Positions 35,353 to 43,920 of a stretch of 64,000 nt of DNA are shown in pieces. Under the pieces are notes generated by a model. The model did no database searches and was not told the origin of the DNA. It saw only the letters and a program-made list of their open reading frames with translations. Numbering within the stretch: position 1 is the first letter of the stretch; each line of letters opens with the position of its first letter. The DNA is from Competibacter_A sp037045535 (GTDB taxonomy: Bacteria > Pseudomonadota > Gammaproteobacteria > Competibacterales > Competibacteraceae): NCBI GenBank assembly GCA_037045535.1, contig JBAOHI010000071.1:62001-126000 (forward strand). The letters are read 5' to 3'. Made by a program: the position numbers and the translations under genes.

Positions 35353-37250
35353 TCACTCCACTCGCGCTTCCAGATCCTCCCAACGTTGGTAGGCGGCTTC
35401 CAGCTCAACTTCCAAGACTCGCAATTCCTCCAACCGCCGGGCGATAACTGCGGGTTCCTCGCTTGTAGAATTCTGGGTCGGCAGTCTCGGCGTGTAACTC
35501 TCGCTGACGTTGCTCCAATTCCTCGATGCGTGCCGGTAGCCGCTCCAATTCGCGCCGTTCGTTGTAGCTCAGCTTGCCCGGCGCGGCGGGTTTTGGCGGT
35601 TTCGGTGCGGGCGGGGCGGCAGGCTTGGGCTTAACAGCAGGAGCCGGTTCCAGTGCGGGTCGCTGCCGCAGCCAGTCGGTGTAACCGCCGACGTATTCGC
35701 GGATGCCGCCGTCAGGCTCGAACACCAAGCAACTGGTGACCACGTTGTCCAAAAACACCCGGTCGTGGCTGACCAGCAGTAAGGTTCCGGTGTAGTCCAG
35801 CAACAGTTCTTCCAACAGTTCCAGCGTTTCCAGATCGAGATCGTTGGTCGGTTCGTCCATGACCAGTAAGTTAGCCGGTTTGGTGAACAGCCGCGCCAGT
35901 AACAACCGGTTGCGTTCGCCACCGGACAGGGATTTGACCGGGGAGCGCGCCCGCTGGGCGGTGAACAGGAAATCGCCCAGATAGCCGATGATGTGGCGGC
36001 GTTGACCGTTGATCTCGATGGTTTCCCGCCCACCCGCGACGCTGTCCAGCACGGTTTGCTCGGGGTCCAGTTGCTCGCGCAGTTGATCGAAATAGGCAAT
36101 TTCCAGCTTGGTCCCATGCTGCACCTGGCCGGCATCGGGTTGCAGGTGTCCCAGCAGCAGATTCAACGAGCGTGCTCTTGCCGGAGCCGTTGGGACCGAT
36201 GAGACCGATGCGGTCGCCGCGCAGGATTCGCACCGAAAAATCGCGGATCAGTGGTTCGTCTTGCCAGGCATAGCGAATATTTTTCGCTTCGATGACCACT
36301 TTGCCGGACAGCTCCGCCTGTTCCAGCGCAAAATTGGCCTTGCCAAGTTGCTCGCGGCGCTGGCGGCGTTCTTCGCGTAACGCCAGCAAAGCCCGGACTC
36401 GACCCTCGTTGCGGGTACGCCGGGCCTTGATGCCTTGGCGAATCCAGGCTTCCTCCTGGGCCAAATTCTTGTCGAACTTGGCGTTGTGCCGGGCTTCGAC
36501 TTCCAGCAGGGCGGCCTTTTTTTCCAGGAACGCTGCGTAGTCGCCCGGCCAGGACGTCAGCATGCCGCGATCCAATTCCAGCAAGCGGGTCGCCAGCCGC
36601 TGCAACAGGGCGCGGTCGTGGGTGACGAACAGCAGCCCGCCGCGAAATTCCAGCAGTTCGTCTTCCAACCACTGGATGGTTTCCAGATCGAGATGGTTGG
36701 TCGGCTCGTCCAGCAGCAACACGTCCGGGTCGCAGACCAGTGCCCGACCCAACAATACCCGTCGTCGCCAGCCGCCGGACAATTCCGCCAGCGGCGTATC
36801 GGCCGGCAATTGCAGGCGGCTGATGACCGTTTCGACCCGTTGCTGCCAACGCCAGCCGTCGCGGGCCTCCAGTTCGTGTTGCAATTGATCCATGCGCCGT
36901 AGATTCTCAGGCGTGGACGCACGGGCGAGTTGGTGGGCGGCTTCGTGATATTCGGCCAGCAGTGCCCCGAGCCCTTCCAGCCCGCCAGCGACGATCTCGA
37001 ACGCGGTGATCGCAGTATCCGCCGGTAGTTCCTGTGCCAGCGTGGTGACGCGCAAACCGGGCTGACGCCAGATATCGCCGCTGTCGGGCTGGATTTCGCC
37101 AGCCAGCAGGCGCAACAGGGTGGTTTTGCCCGCGCCGTTGCGACCGATCAGGCAAACCCGTTCGCCGGCGTCCAACTGAAAACTGGCGCCATCGAGCAGC
37201 TTTTCGGCGCCGAAGGCGATGGAGAGGTTGTCGATGCTCAATAGGGGCAT
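35353..37250 (-). pseudogene. uup: ABC-F family ATPase (Uup-like), frame broken by two single-base insertions
   Basis: A two-nucleotide-binding-domain ABC-F protein. Walker A's IGRNGAGKTTLLRLLAGE and GLIGPNGSGKSTL, ABC signatures ELSGGWRRRVLLGRAL and SLSGGERNRLLLARL, and Walker B's LLLDEPTNHLDLET and LVMDEPTNDLDLET are all readable, as is the C-terminal coiled coil (RELERLPARIEELEQRQRE). The frame shifts at about 36170 (after GKSTL) and again at about 35462, each fixed by deleting one base. The corrected frame ends at TGA 35353-35355 with EVELEAAYQRWEDLEARVE, the normal Uup tail, giving about 630 residues. Uup-type proteins act on the ribosome or on DNA transposition/replication intermediates. 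The rest of the coding sequence is intact, so this may be sequence error. Confidence 0.9.
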
Positions 37251-37276
37251 TACAGGAATTTCCGGTGTCTCGCCTT

Positions 37277-37382
37277 CTAACGTGGGCGGGAAAGGTCGAT
37301 ATCGTCACCGACATCAGGTATATCGGCCAAGAGAGACTTCAAACTATGTGGTGACAAAGCCTCTTCTTCCACAATAAACGGT
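37277..37382 (-). pseudogene. Protein-like gene remnant between uup and the MITE-like element
   Basis: The minus strand reads coherently as PFIVEEEALSPHSLKSLLAD then IPDVGDDIDLSRPR and a TAG at 37277-37279. The pattern is like the C-terminal tail of a type II antitoxin, but I cannot assign a family. A possible GTG start gives only 31 residues. The upstream side is cut off by the MITE-like element, whose first in-frame codons contain a stop. Confidence 0.3.
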
Positions 37383-37527
37383 ACTTTAAGTCATCTGATT
37401 ACCCGCATGTTGCACCGCAGCATGTCAAGTGATTTATTTAATTTAGGTTTATTTTAAACGCTCAGTTTTAAAGAATATATAAGAATCAATAAGTTACCAA
37501 GTTATGGGTAATCGGATGACTTTAAGT
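37383..37527. repeat. MITE-like element with 22-bp terminal inverted repeats
   Basis: ACTTTAAGTCATCTGATTAC... at 37383-37404 is the inverted repeat of 37506-37527 (20 of 22 bases match). The 145-base element is AT-rich inside and has no reading frame. Its inverted repeats differ from those of the IS630 element nearby. No clear target duplication is visible at the edges. A small non-autonomous element is the most likely explanation. Confidence 0.6.
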
Positions 37528-37663
37528 CAGCGGTGATGGAAGGCTTCGGAAACAAGAATTGTATCGAAAGCGTCATTATAAATCTGGTGAATAGTTTGAA
37601 TAGTTTTATCTTGCTTCCCAAGCGGATTTTCCGCTCTGAAGGCAATGGAGTAGCTATCAGCAC
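37527..37663 (-). pseudogene. Remnant with resemblance to the Uup N terminus
   Basis: Just after the metallophosphoesterase stop the minus strand reads LLSADSYSIAFRAENPLGKQ and then a coherent tail ending AFHHR with a stop at 37527-37529, at the edge of the MITE-like element. The first part parallels the Uup start (LLSIDNLSIAFGAEKLLDGA), and the DNA of the two places is also similar. This could be a decayed copy of an ABC-F 5' end, or a frameshifted tail of the metallophosphoesterase. Weak support. Confidence 0.3.
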
Positions 37664-38902
37664 TTAATAAATAGTGTGAGAAGATAATTCGATATCGTAG
37701 TACGTTCGGCGTGAATTGCGATCTTCCAGATTAGGCCAAACTGCCCATCCTTCCCAAGCTCCACCATCTTTTCTCAGGCATCGGGTATGTACCCGAATCC
37801 GGCTGTGATCACGCCAGATTTCGATCACGTTATAAAGGCGTGGCGTTGATTCGGGTCGATCATTAACGGGAGCGCCAAACGATCCGGTGCCGGCAATATG
37901 AATTTTGCGTGTTGGGTGCAAGTAACCTACTACATCCGCGCGATCTTCATGAACGTGGCAGTGTAGACACAATTTAACCTCTGCTTTCCGTAACTGATCC
38001 AAAAAAGCGTCATCCTTGATTTTTTCATTACCGGTGACTGGATGATGCCAGATCGCAATTCGTAAAATTTTAGAATCTCCTGTCAGATGCTTATTTTTTT
38101 TAGCTTGCTCGATTTGCTGCTCGGCTCGTTGTAATCCGGCATTCAATGCGCTTAGATTGATACTGGATCGCTCCTGGTAATACTCATCGATCTCCCAAGT
38201 CGAATTTATAGCCATGAACTGAATTCTCGTTTCCTCAAATAACAAGGGTATCAATTGCAATTCTGCCTTAAGCGGATAGGGCTGCTGAATGAGTTGATGA
38301 TAAAATTTGTTGAAATTCTCAAATCGAATCGGATATTGGTCATCATCGCGAATAAGATAGCCATCGCCTTGCTTGACGTAGCTACCCAATTTTAGTTGAT
38401 CTTGCTTAACCTTGCGTTCTGGTTTCCAATCATATACTTGCTGATCCCAGTTTAGATCGTGATTACCTGGTACAATTACACATCGTGCTGCCGAAATTTT
38501 GAATTTTTCGATCAACTTAGAAATGAACTGGTAGGCTTTGTCAAACTCTTCGTTGGATGCACAATTGGTCAAGTCACCGGAGATCACCAGGTAATCCAAA
38601 TGCTCAAAACCGAGGCCATCTTCCTTGTTTTTCAAATCACTTACTAGTGGGTGTAATTGCACTATCGGATCATCATTCTTATTGAAGTGTAAATCACTCA
38701 AATGAAGAATACGAATCTGATTCTTTTCATCTGATTTTTCATTGGCAAAAACTCTTTTTGTTTCATTCACTTCTATTCTCTTATTTTCTTCAATAACTGT
38801 CTTAAGAGCGAACAATTCCGCTACCATTGCTGAATTACCCTCGCGTACTTTCTTTGCACCCTCACTGATTGGTAACCGTTTTTCGCATTTCGGACAAAGC
38901 AT
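37664..38902 (-). CDS. 3' part of an IS-split gene: zinc-ribbon half and calcineurin-type metallophosphoesterase
   Basis: The reading frame has 412 residues. MLCPKCEKRLPI is the second half of a zinc ribbon whose first half lies beyond the IS630 element. A helical linker follows, then a complete calcineurin-like phosphoesterase domain: ILHLSDLHFN, VISGDLTN, VPGNHDLNWD, IWHHPVTG and LCLHCHVHEDRAD, so every metal ligand motif is present. Such domains act as phosphodiesterases or nucleases. The original gene continues 5' in the frame at 39976-43257; the two parts join in frame once the IS and one TA are removed. Whether the piece is expressed alone is unknown: its ATG lies beside the IS end. The region is less GC-rich than the rest of the window. 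Confidence 0.85.
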   Translation of the reverse strand: MLCPKCEKRLPISEGAKKVREGNSAMVAELFALKTVIEENKRIEVNETKRVFANEKSDEKNQIRILHLSDLHFNKNDDPIVQLHPLVSDLKNKEDGLGFEHLDYLVISGDLTNCASNEEFDKAYQFISKLIEKFKISAARCVIVPGNHDLNWDQQVYDWKPERKVKQDQLKLGSYVKQGDGYLIRDDDQYPIRFENFNKFYHQLIQQPYPLKAELQLIPLLFEETRIQFMAINSTWEIDEYYQERSSINLSALNAGLQRAEQQIEQAKKNKHLTGDSKILRIAIWHHPVTGNEKIKDDAFLDQLRKAEVKLCLHCHVHEDRADVVGYLHPTRKIHIAGTGSFGAPVNDRPESTPRLYNVIEIWRDHSRIRVHTRCLRKDGGAWEGWAVWPNLEDRNSRRTYYDIELSSHTIY

Positions 38903-38903
38903 A

Positions 38904-39980
38904 AGTAATCATTCAAAAGTTATCTTGTATTTTGAGCCGAACTGGTCGAGGATGGTTTGGAGTTCGGATTTGAGGTGATCGAAGCTGAGATAGGCCCTAG
39001 GTGGGAGCCATTCATACTTAATTTTGCGCCAGAGGATTTCGATGAGGTTGAGTTCGGGGCTGTAGGGCGGCAACCAGTGCAAGCCGACGCCCTGTCGAAA
39101 CCAGTCCAGGATGCGGACCTGAAAGGCGTGGCTGGTATGGATGGGAGCGTTATCAAGAACGACCAAGCGGAGCTTCCTGGCCTGGGCGGTTTGCGCGGCG
39201 AAGGCGTCCAAGGCGGCGATGACCGTGGTGGAGGTCACGGTGCCGGTGACGGTCTGAAAATGGCTTTGATTCGTGGGACTCATAAATCCCAAGACATTCA
39301 CGCGCGGGCTGGCGACGCTGGGAAGGGCCAGGGTCTTGCCACGCTGCTGCCAGGCATAGGGAATGGCCGGGGTAAGACTGAAACCGCTTTGGTCGAAATA
39401 AAACAACTCGATCACCCCTTGGACATGACCTTGTCGGAGTGTCGTCAAGCGCGCGTGCGCCGTGCGAAAGGTGGCTTCGTCGCGAGGGCCTTTAACCCGT
39501 CGCCGGCACCGTTTCCAACGATAGGCTTTTTTTTGACGATCCGATGCACCGTTTGCCGACTGGCCTGTTTGCCCGTCGCTTGCGCCAGCTGCGCTTGCGC
39601 TTGTTTGAGCTGGCGCGGCTCCGCCTCAAGCCAATCGCACAACCACGCCGCTTCAAGCGGCGTGTAAATCGGGGGCCGTCCTGAACGCGGCTCATCATAC
39701 AATCCCCGCAGACCCTCGTCCTCCCACCCGTCCAGCCAGGCGCTGATCGTGTCCACATCTACCTCAAACAGCGCCGCCAGCGCGATGCGCCGATACCCGC
39801 GATGCGCTAAATACACCGCCTGCGCCCGCTGCCGTACCCGGCCATTCGGCCCGTCTTTCCACGCCGCCCGTAGCGTTTCACACTCCGCCTCGCTCAACGG
39901 CCCAATTCGCTTCATCACCGCTGCCCTCTCGCTCTCTAATTTAACGCAAAATATTACCCGATTTCTTTTGATGAGTTACT
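38904..39980 (-). mobile_element. IS630-family insertion sequence, 1077 bp, flanked by TA
   Basis: The terminal inverted repeats are AGTAATCATTCAAAAG (38904-38919) and the complement of CTTTTGATGAGTTACT (39965-39980), 12 of 16 matching with identical outer and inner blocks. TA flanks both ends (38902-38903 and 39981-39982), the target preferred by the IS630/Tc1/mariner superfamily. The element contains one transposase gene in two overlapping frames. It sits inside a zinc-ribbon codon region of the WD40-GTPase-phosphoesterase gene. Subtracting 1077 and 2 bases leaves 4515 bases, exactly 1505 codons. Confidence 0.93.
38909..39918 (-). CDS. IS630-family transposase, probably joined by -1 frameshift
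   Basis: Frame A (39918 to 39445) has the helix-turn-helix domains, with YRRIALAALFEVDVDTISAW and the second HTH QASRQTVHRIVKKK. Frame B (to 38909) has the DDE core: IELFYFDQSGFSL, LRLVVLDNAPIHTS and SPELNLIEILWRKI. The frames overlap at a run of eight A's on the coding strand (the complement of 39527-39534), and a -1 slip there joins VKKK to AYRWKRCRRR and the rest. Total about 335 residues, normal for this family. Such A-runs are used for programmed frameshifting in several IS families; an alternative is a simple indel. Confidence 0.88.
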
Positions 39981-42900
39981 TATCTGTATGACCATCACTA
40001 ATTCGCTCTCTAACTAAAGCTTCATCAAAACGATAACCACAGCAGCACCTTATTCCTAAAACTTCTCTGATTATTACACCCTCTTTTAGTAAATGACTTT
40101 CTACGAAAATAGTGAAGAGATCACGCGTATCGCGCATGATTTGTTCGCTGAACAGCAAATCTAGATGCGCTAATCCGCTACCCCGATCAACTTTACGTAA
40201 GCCACATACTCGCCCATCAAGTTGCTCATAATCGGCTTGGTTTTTCCATAAACGGACACGCCCAAAGCGTTCACTTAATGCCAGCCGCACTACCAGTGAC
40301 GAGTAAATATTGTCGATCGCGCCAGAAAAATCATAGTAAAGAGAAACAGTTTGCGCAATATTCATCTGTTCCTCTACGGCAACTTCTGGAAACAGGCTAG
40401 GAAATATTAACAATCCCTCATGCTTTAAACAAATCTCATGTTCCATTAGCAATTCGACAACACACTCCAAAACGATTCGTTCTTGAAATGGATGCAACCG
40501 TTCCATCTCACTGATGCCAGGCATGGATTTCATACCAATAGTGGCCGCCACTTCAATAGCCGGTATACGACGCGAATTGTTGCGTGCTGCTAGAATGAGT
40601 GAGCCAGCGTAACGCTCGATATAGTCAACTCGAAGCACAAGTGCTTGCTGGCCAGATGCTAAGCGTGTATTGGCGATCACGCCTTGCATGGCCAATTGCC
40701 TCACAACAGCCCAAATAGCTGAGGGTTCGATTTTTTCTAACAATATTGTATGTATTTGCTGTTCCAAGTCATTGTAGAGTAAAATTACCCTCTCTTGATT
40801 TTGTTGCTGGATTACTATATCACGTATATGTTGAAATAGTAGAGGCCGCGTTATTTGAGATAGTTCAGACCAGTTAATAGCTTGGGCAATTGCTATGCAT
40901 AATTCATCAATACCGCGCGGAACCTTGGCACTAGTTGGATAAAAACTGATAGCCCCACAGCAACTCAACAAGTAGTCAAGTTCTAAAGGATCAATCAATT
41001 CAGTTTGCCCCTCTCTATCCAGCTTGGTTCCGATCAATAGCTTGGCTATTTTGCGTCCACGTAGTTGTTTCTCCAGACGCAAATTCCATTCCACGACATC
41101 ATCAAATGCTTTCTGGCCGCGTGTTGGATCTATTAACATCAACGCTAAGGTCGTATCGTGAAGAAATAGTTGATGTACCAGCCGGTACTCATCCTGTCCA
41201 CCTAAATCCCATAGCACTAGCTCTCGTTGTTCGCCGGGCGGAGCTGTTGCCACAGCACCTAAGCGTTCCAACGGGATTGACCACAATCGCATCCCATGCG
41301 TTGTACCTTGCTCTTCATACCGGCCCTCCACCAACCGCAACGCAAGGCAGGATTTTCCGACATTAGATTCACCAACCAACACTATCTTGGCACTGATGTA
41401 GCGTGTCATATTGACTTCTACGGAAGATTGCTGATCCTGAGCTAGCGTAAAAAATTGGACGATCAAATCCGATCCACCTAGCCTAATCTTTCCTAGGATG
41501 TTGGTACTGGGAGAAATAGGCTGGAAAGAAACACTAACAACAACATGCGCTGGAAAATCTGATCGAAAATCTTTTAATGCTGTTCCTGCCTTGGCGTCCC
41601 ATAATCTCGCCGTACCGTCTTCACCACCGCTAGCTAGAGTCTGCCCATCGCTCGACCACGCTACACTCCTGACTCCCGCAGTGTGTCCTTCCAAGATACG
41701 CAGCAATGCACCATTGGCCACCGACCATATCCTCACCGTACCATCTTCACCACCGCTAGCCAGGGTCTGCCCATCGCTCGACCACGCTACACTCCTGACT
41801 CCCGCAGTGTGTCCTTCCAAGATACGCAGCAATGCACCATTGGCCACCGACCATATCCTCACCGTACCATCTTCACCACCGCTAGCCAGGGTCTGCCCAT
41901 CGCTCGACCACGCCACACTCCTGACTCCCGCAGTGTGTCCTTCCATCGCACGCAATAACGCCCCACTAGCTGCATCCCACAATCGCACTGTGCCATCGCT
42001 GCCGCCGCTGGCTAACAGCCGCCCTTGCTTCGACAAAGCCACGCTACAGATCCAATTTGTGTAACCTCTCCGGGTGTGTAATAAAGCCCCTTTAGCTGCG
42101 TCCCACAGGCGCACCGTGCCGTCGCCGCCGCCGCTGGCCAACAGCTGCCCATCTTCGGACCACGCCACGCTCCAAACTCTATCCATGTGCCCTTTCCGTA
42201 TGCGCAATAACACCCCACTAGCCGTGTCCCACTGCCGCACGGTGCCATCGTCAGCGCCACCGACCAAGTTCCTCCCATCTCCCGACCACGCCACGCTCCA
42301 AGACCACTCCGTGTGGCCTTTCAGAATGTGCAACAACGTCCCACTGGTTGCGTCCCACAGTCGCACTGTACCATCGTCGCTGCCACTGGCTAATCGCCCA
42401 TCCTTCGACCATGCCACGCTCCAAACCTCACCTATATGGCCCTCCAAGATGCGTAACAATGCCCCACTGGCCAAATCCCACAATCGGACCGTACCGTCTT
42501 TACTGCCTCCAGCCAGGCTCCGTCCATCCCTCGACCACATCACATTCCAAATCCAATCCGTGTGATCTTCCAAGACACGCAATAACGCCCCACTGGTTGT
42601 GTCCCACAGTCGCACCGTACCGTCGCCGCCACCGCTGGCCAGTACTCGCCCATCCCCCGACCACGCCACGCTCCAGACCCAATTAGCGTGTCCTTCTAGG
42701 ATATACAACGATGTTTCGCTGACCGCATCCCACAGTCGCACCGTGCCATCTTCGCTGCCACTGGCCAACCGCCCATCCTCCGACCACGCCACGCTCCAAA
42801 TCCCACCCCTGTGCCCTCTCAGGATGTGCAGCGATATCCCGCTAGCTACCTCCCACAACCGCACCGTGCCGTCATCACTGCCGCTAGCCAGCATCCGTCC

Positions 42901-43257
42901 ATCCCCTGACCACGCCACGCTCCAAATCCCACCCGCATGTTCCGCAAGGATGTGCAATAATGCCCCATTGTCCATGTCCCACAACCGCACCGTGCCGTCA
43001 TCACTGCCGCTGGCCAGCATCCGTCCATCCCCTGACCACGCCACGCTTCGAATCCAATCTACATGTCCTCTTCGAGTGCGCAATAACCTACCGCTGACCG
43101 CATCCCAAAGTCGTACCGCACCATCGGCTGAACCAGCAGCAACCATACGGCCATCTGGAGACCATGCCACACTGTGAAATGCATCCGGCAACCGCGCGAG
43201 AACACATCGCAGGTGTTCGCTGGGAATAGGGATCGAATCAGTATTGTCCTTAGTCAT
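39976..43257 (-). CDS. 5' part of an IS-split gene: WD40 propeller, Roc/Ras-like GTPase, COR-like region and half zinc ribbon
   Basis: The open frame has 1093 residues, the last codon or two coming from the IS end. Residues about 25-575 hold 13 WD40 repeats of 40-42 residues (pattern VWSVAWSGDGR...LASGSDDGTVRLWD). Residues about 617-800 form a Ras-like GTPase: G1 LVGESNVGKSCLALRL, a G2 threonine in GTTHGM, G3 LWDLGGQDEY, G4 LIGTKLD, G5 TSAKVP. A helical COR-like region follows, then RCCCGYRF, the first half of a zinc ribbon. The rest of the ribbon and a metallophosphoesterase are in the frame at 37664-38902. Together they give a 1504-residue protein with sensor, switch and effector layout. 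I propose a conflict/defence-type role from architecture only. The ATG at 43257 has no strong ribosome site. Confidence 0.88.
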   Translation of the reverse strand: MTKDNTDSIPIPSEHLRCVLARLPDAFHSVAWSPDGRMVAAGSADGAVRLWDAVSGRLLRTRRGHVDWIRSVAWSGDGRMLASGSDDGTVRLWDMDNGALLHILAEHAGGIWSVAWSGDGRMLASGSDDGTVRLWEVASGISLHILRGHRGGIWSVAWSEDGRLASGSEDGTVRLWDAVSETSLYILEGHANWVWSVAWSGDGRVLASGGGDGTVRLWDTTSGALLRVLEDHTDWIWNVMWSRDGRSLAGGSKDGTVRLWDLASGALLRILEGHIGEVWSVAWSKDGRLASGSDDGTVRLWDATSGTLLHILKGHTEWSWSVAWSGDGRNLVGGADDGTVRQWDTASGVLLRIRKGHMDRVWSVAWSEDGQLLASGGGDGTVRLWDAAKGALLHTRRGYTNWICSVALSKQGRLLASGGSDGTVRLWDAASGALLRAMEGHTAGVRSVAWSSDGQTLASGGEDGTVRIWSVANGALLRILEGHTAGVRSVAWSSDGQTLASGGEDGTVRIWSVANGALLRILEGHTAGVRSVAWSSDGQTLASGGEDGTARLWDAKAGTALKDFRSDFPAHVVVSVSFQPISPSTNILGKIRLGGSDLIVQFFTLAQDQQSSVEVNMTRYISAKIVLVGESNVGKSCLALRLVEGRYEEQGTTHGMRLWSIPLERLGAVATAPPGEQRELVLWDLGGQDEYRLVHQLFLHDTTLALMLIDPTRGQKAFDDVVEWNLRLEKQLRGRKIAKLLIGTKLDREGQTELIDPLELDYLLSCCGAISFYPTSAKVPRGIDELCIAIAQAINWSELSQITRPLLFQHIRDIVIQQQNQERVILLYNDLEQQIHTILLEKIEPSAIWAVVRQLAMQGVIANTRLASGQQALVLRVDYIERYAGSLILAARNNSRRIPAIEVAATIGMKSMPGISEMERLHPFQERIVLECVVELLMEHEICLKHEGLLIFPSLFPEVAVEEQMNIAQTVSLYYDFSGAIDNIYSSLVVRLALSERFGRVRLWKNQADYEQLDGRVCGLRKVDRGSGLAHLDLLFSEQIMRDTRDLFTIFVESHLLKEGVIIREVLGIRCCCGYRFDEALVRERISDGHTDK
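41639..41945 (-). repeat. 126-bp tandem repeat within the WD40 region
   Basis: Two perfect 126-base units (41639-41764 and 41765-41890) and 55 bases of a third (with a single difference) encode WD40 repeats 11-13 as identical 42-residue blades (SVAWSSDGQTLASGGEDGTV). Other blades differ from each other, so these three were duplicated or homogenised recently. Confidence 0.92.
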
Positions 43258-43298
43258 GGGCTATGTTCACTGAGCAGGAGGTTCTTATCTGAAAAAGC

Positions 43299-43508
43299 TC
43301 ACAATTCGACAAATGGCAATGCTTGCACGCCTAGCGTCAGCAATAATTGAATTTCAATGGAATGGATGACATAACCCGGTTCAAGCTTTTCACCCAAATC
43401 CTGGCGCAAAGCCAGAATCCTACTGGACATAGCGGGCTTTAGCGTCGCCAAAAGCTTGACTTCGACAGGCACGATCTGCTGCTTACCTCCACGCCGGCGG
43501 CGGTTCAA
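43299..43508 (-). pseudogene. DUF4143-type ATPase C-terminal remnant
   Basis: A 69-residue frame reads RGGKQQIVPVEVKLLATLKP, then RQDLGEKLEPGYVIHSIEI and GVQALPFVEL. This is the end of AAA+ ATPases with a DUF4143 domain, where IVPVEVK and a G-Y-V-I-H...L-P-L-G...ALPF tail are usual. The upstream part of the gene is missing: vapB, on the other strand, starts 137 bases away. It appears to be a leftover of a larger gene in the accessory island. Confidence 0.55.
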
Positions 43509-43645
43509 AAAATAAATTAAAAATCATAGGCTTGCAATTGTAGATTTCAAATGCGGAATTGCAAGGCTCGATGTGGATTTCCTGTTTGACGCGATTTTAA
43601 GCGCAGCCTATGCTTTGGCCTATGCAGTCAACAGGAGATGCTATC

Positions 43646-43903
43646 ATGCCCGCGCCCGGTCAAACTACCGAACGCCGTGCCCGTCTATTCCGCAATGGCC
43701 GCAATCAAGCCGTGCGCATCCCGCGCGAATTCGAGTTGCCAGGCGATGAAGTCATCCTCTACAAGGACGGCGAGCGCCTGATCGTGGAACCGGTGAAGAA
43801 ACAGACTCATCTGCTGGAACTGCTCGCAACGCTGGAACCCATCGAAGATGCCTTCCCCGATGTGGATGCAGGGCTGCCCGCGTTGGACGACATCCAGCTA
43901 TAA
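43646..43903 (+). CDS. vapB: VapB-type antitoxin (AbrB/VagC fold)
   Basis: The protein has 85 residues from ATG 43646, with AGGAG eight bases upstream. The N-terminal swapped-hairpin pattern RRARLFRNGRNQAVRIPREF with LPGDEVILYKDGERLIVEP is the VagC/VapB type of the AbrB superfamily; the acidic tail (AFPDVDAGLPALDDIQL) would occupy the toxin active site. The toxin gene follows after about 17 bases. Confidence 0.92.
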   Translation: MPAPGQTTERRARLFRNGRNQAVRIPREFELPGDEVILYKDGERLIVEPVKKQTHLLELLATLEPIEDAFPDVDAGLPALDDIQL

Positions 43904-43920
43904 CTGGCCCACGCTATCTG

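Noticed and set aside
37383..37527. The MITE-like element as a relative of the IS630 element nearby
   Set aside because: The inverted repeats are different in sequence (CTTTAAGTCATC... versus AGTAATCATTC...) and the edges lack TA on one side.
41498..43177. Tandem repeats resembling a CRISPR array or other repeat region
   Set aside because: The repeats are WD40 codons in one open frame with 126-base spacing and no spacer diversity, so they are protein repeats, not CRISPR.
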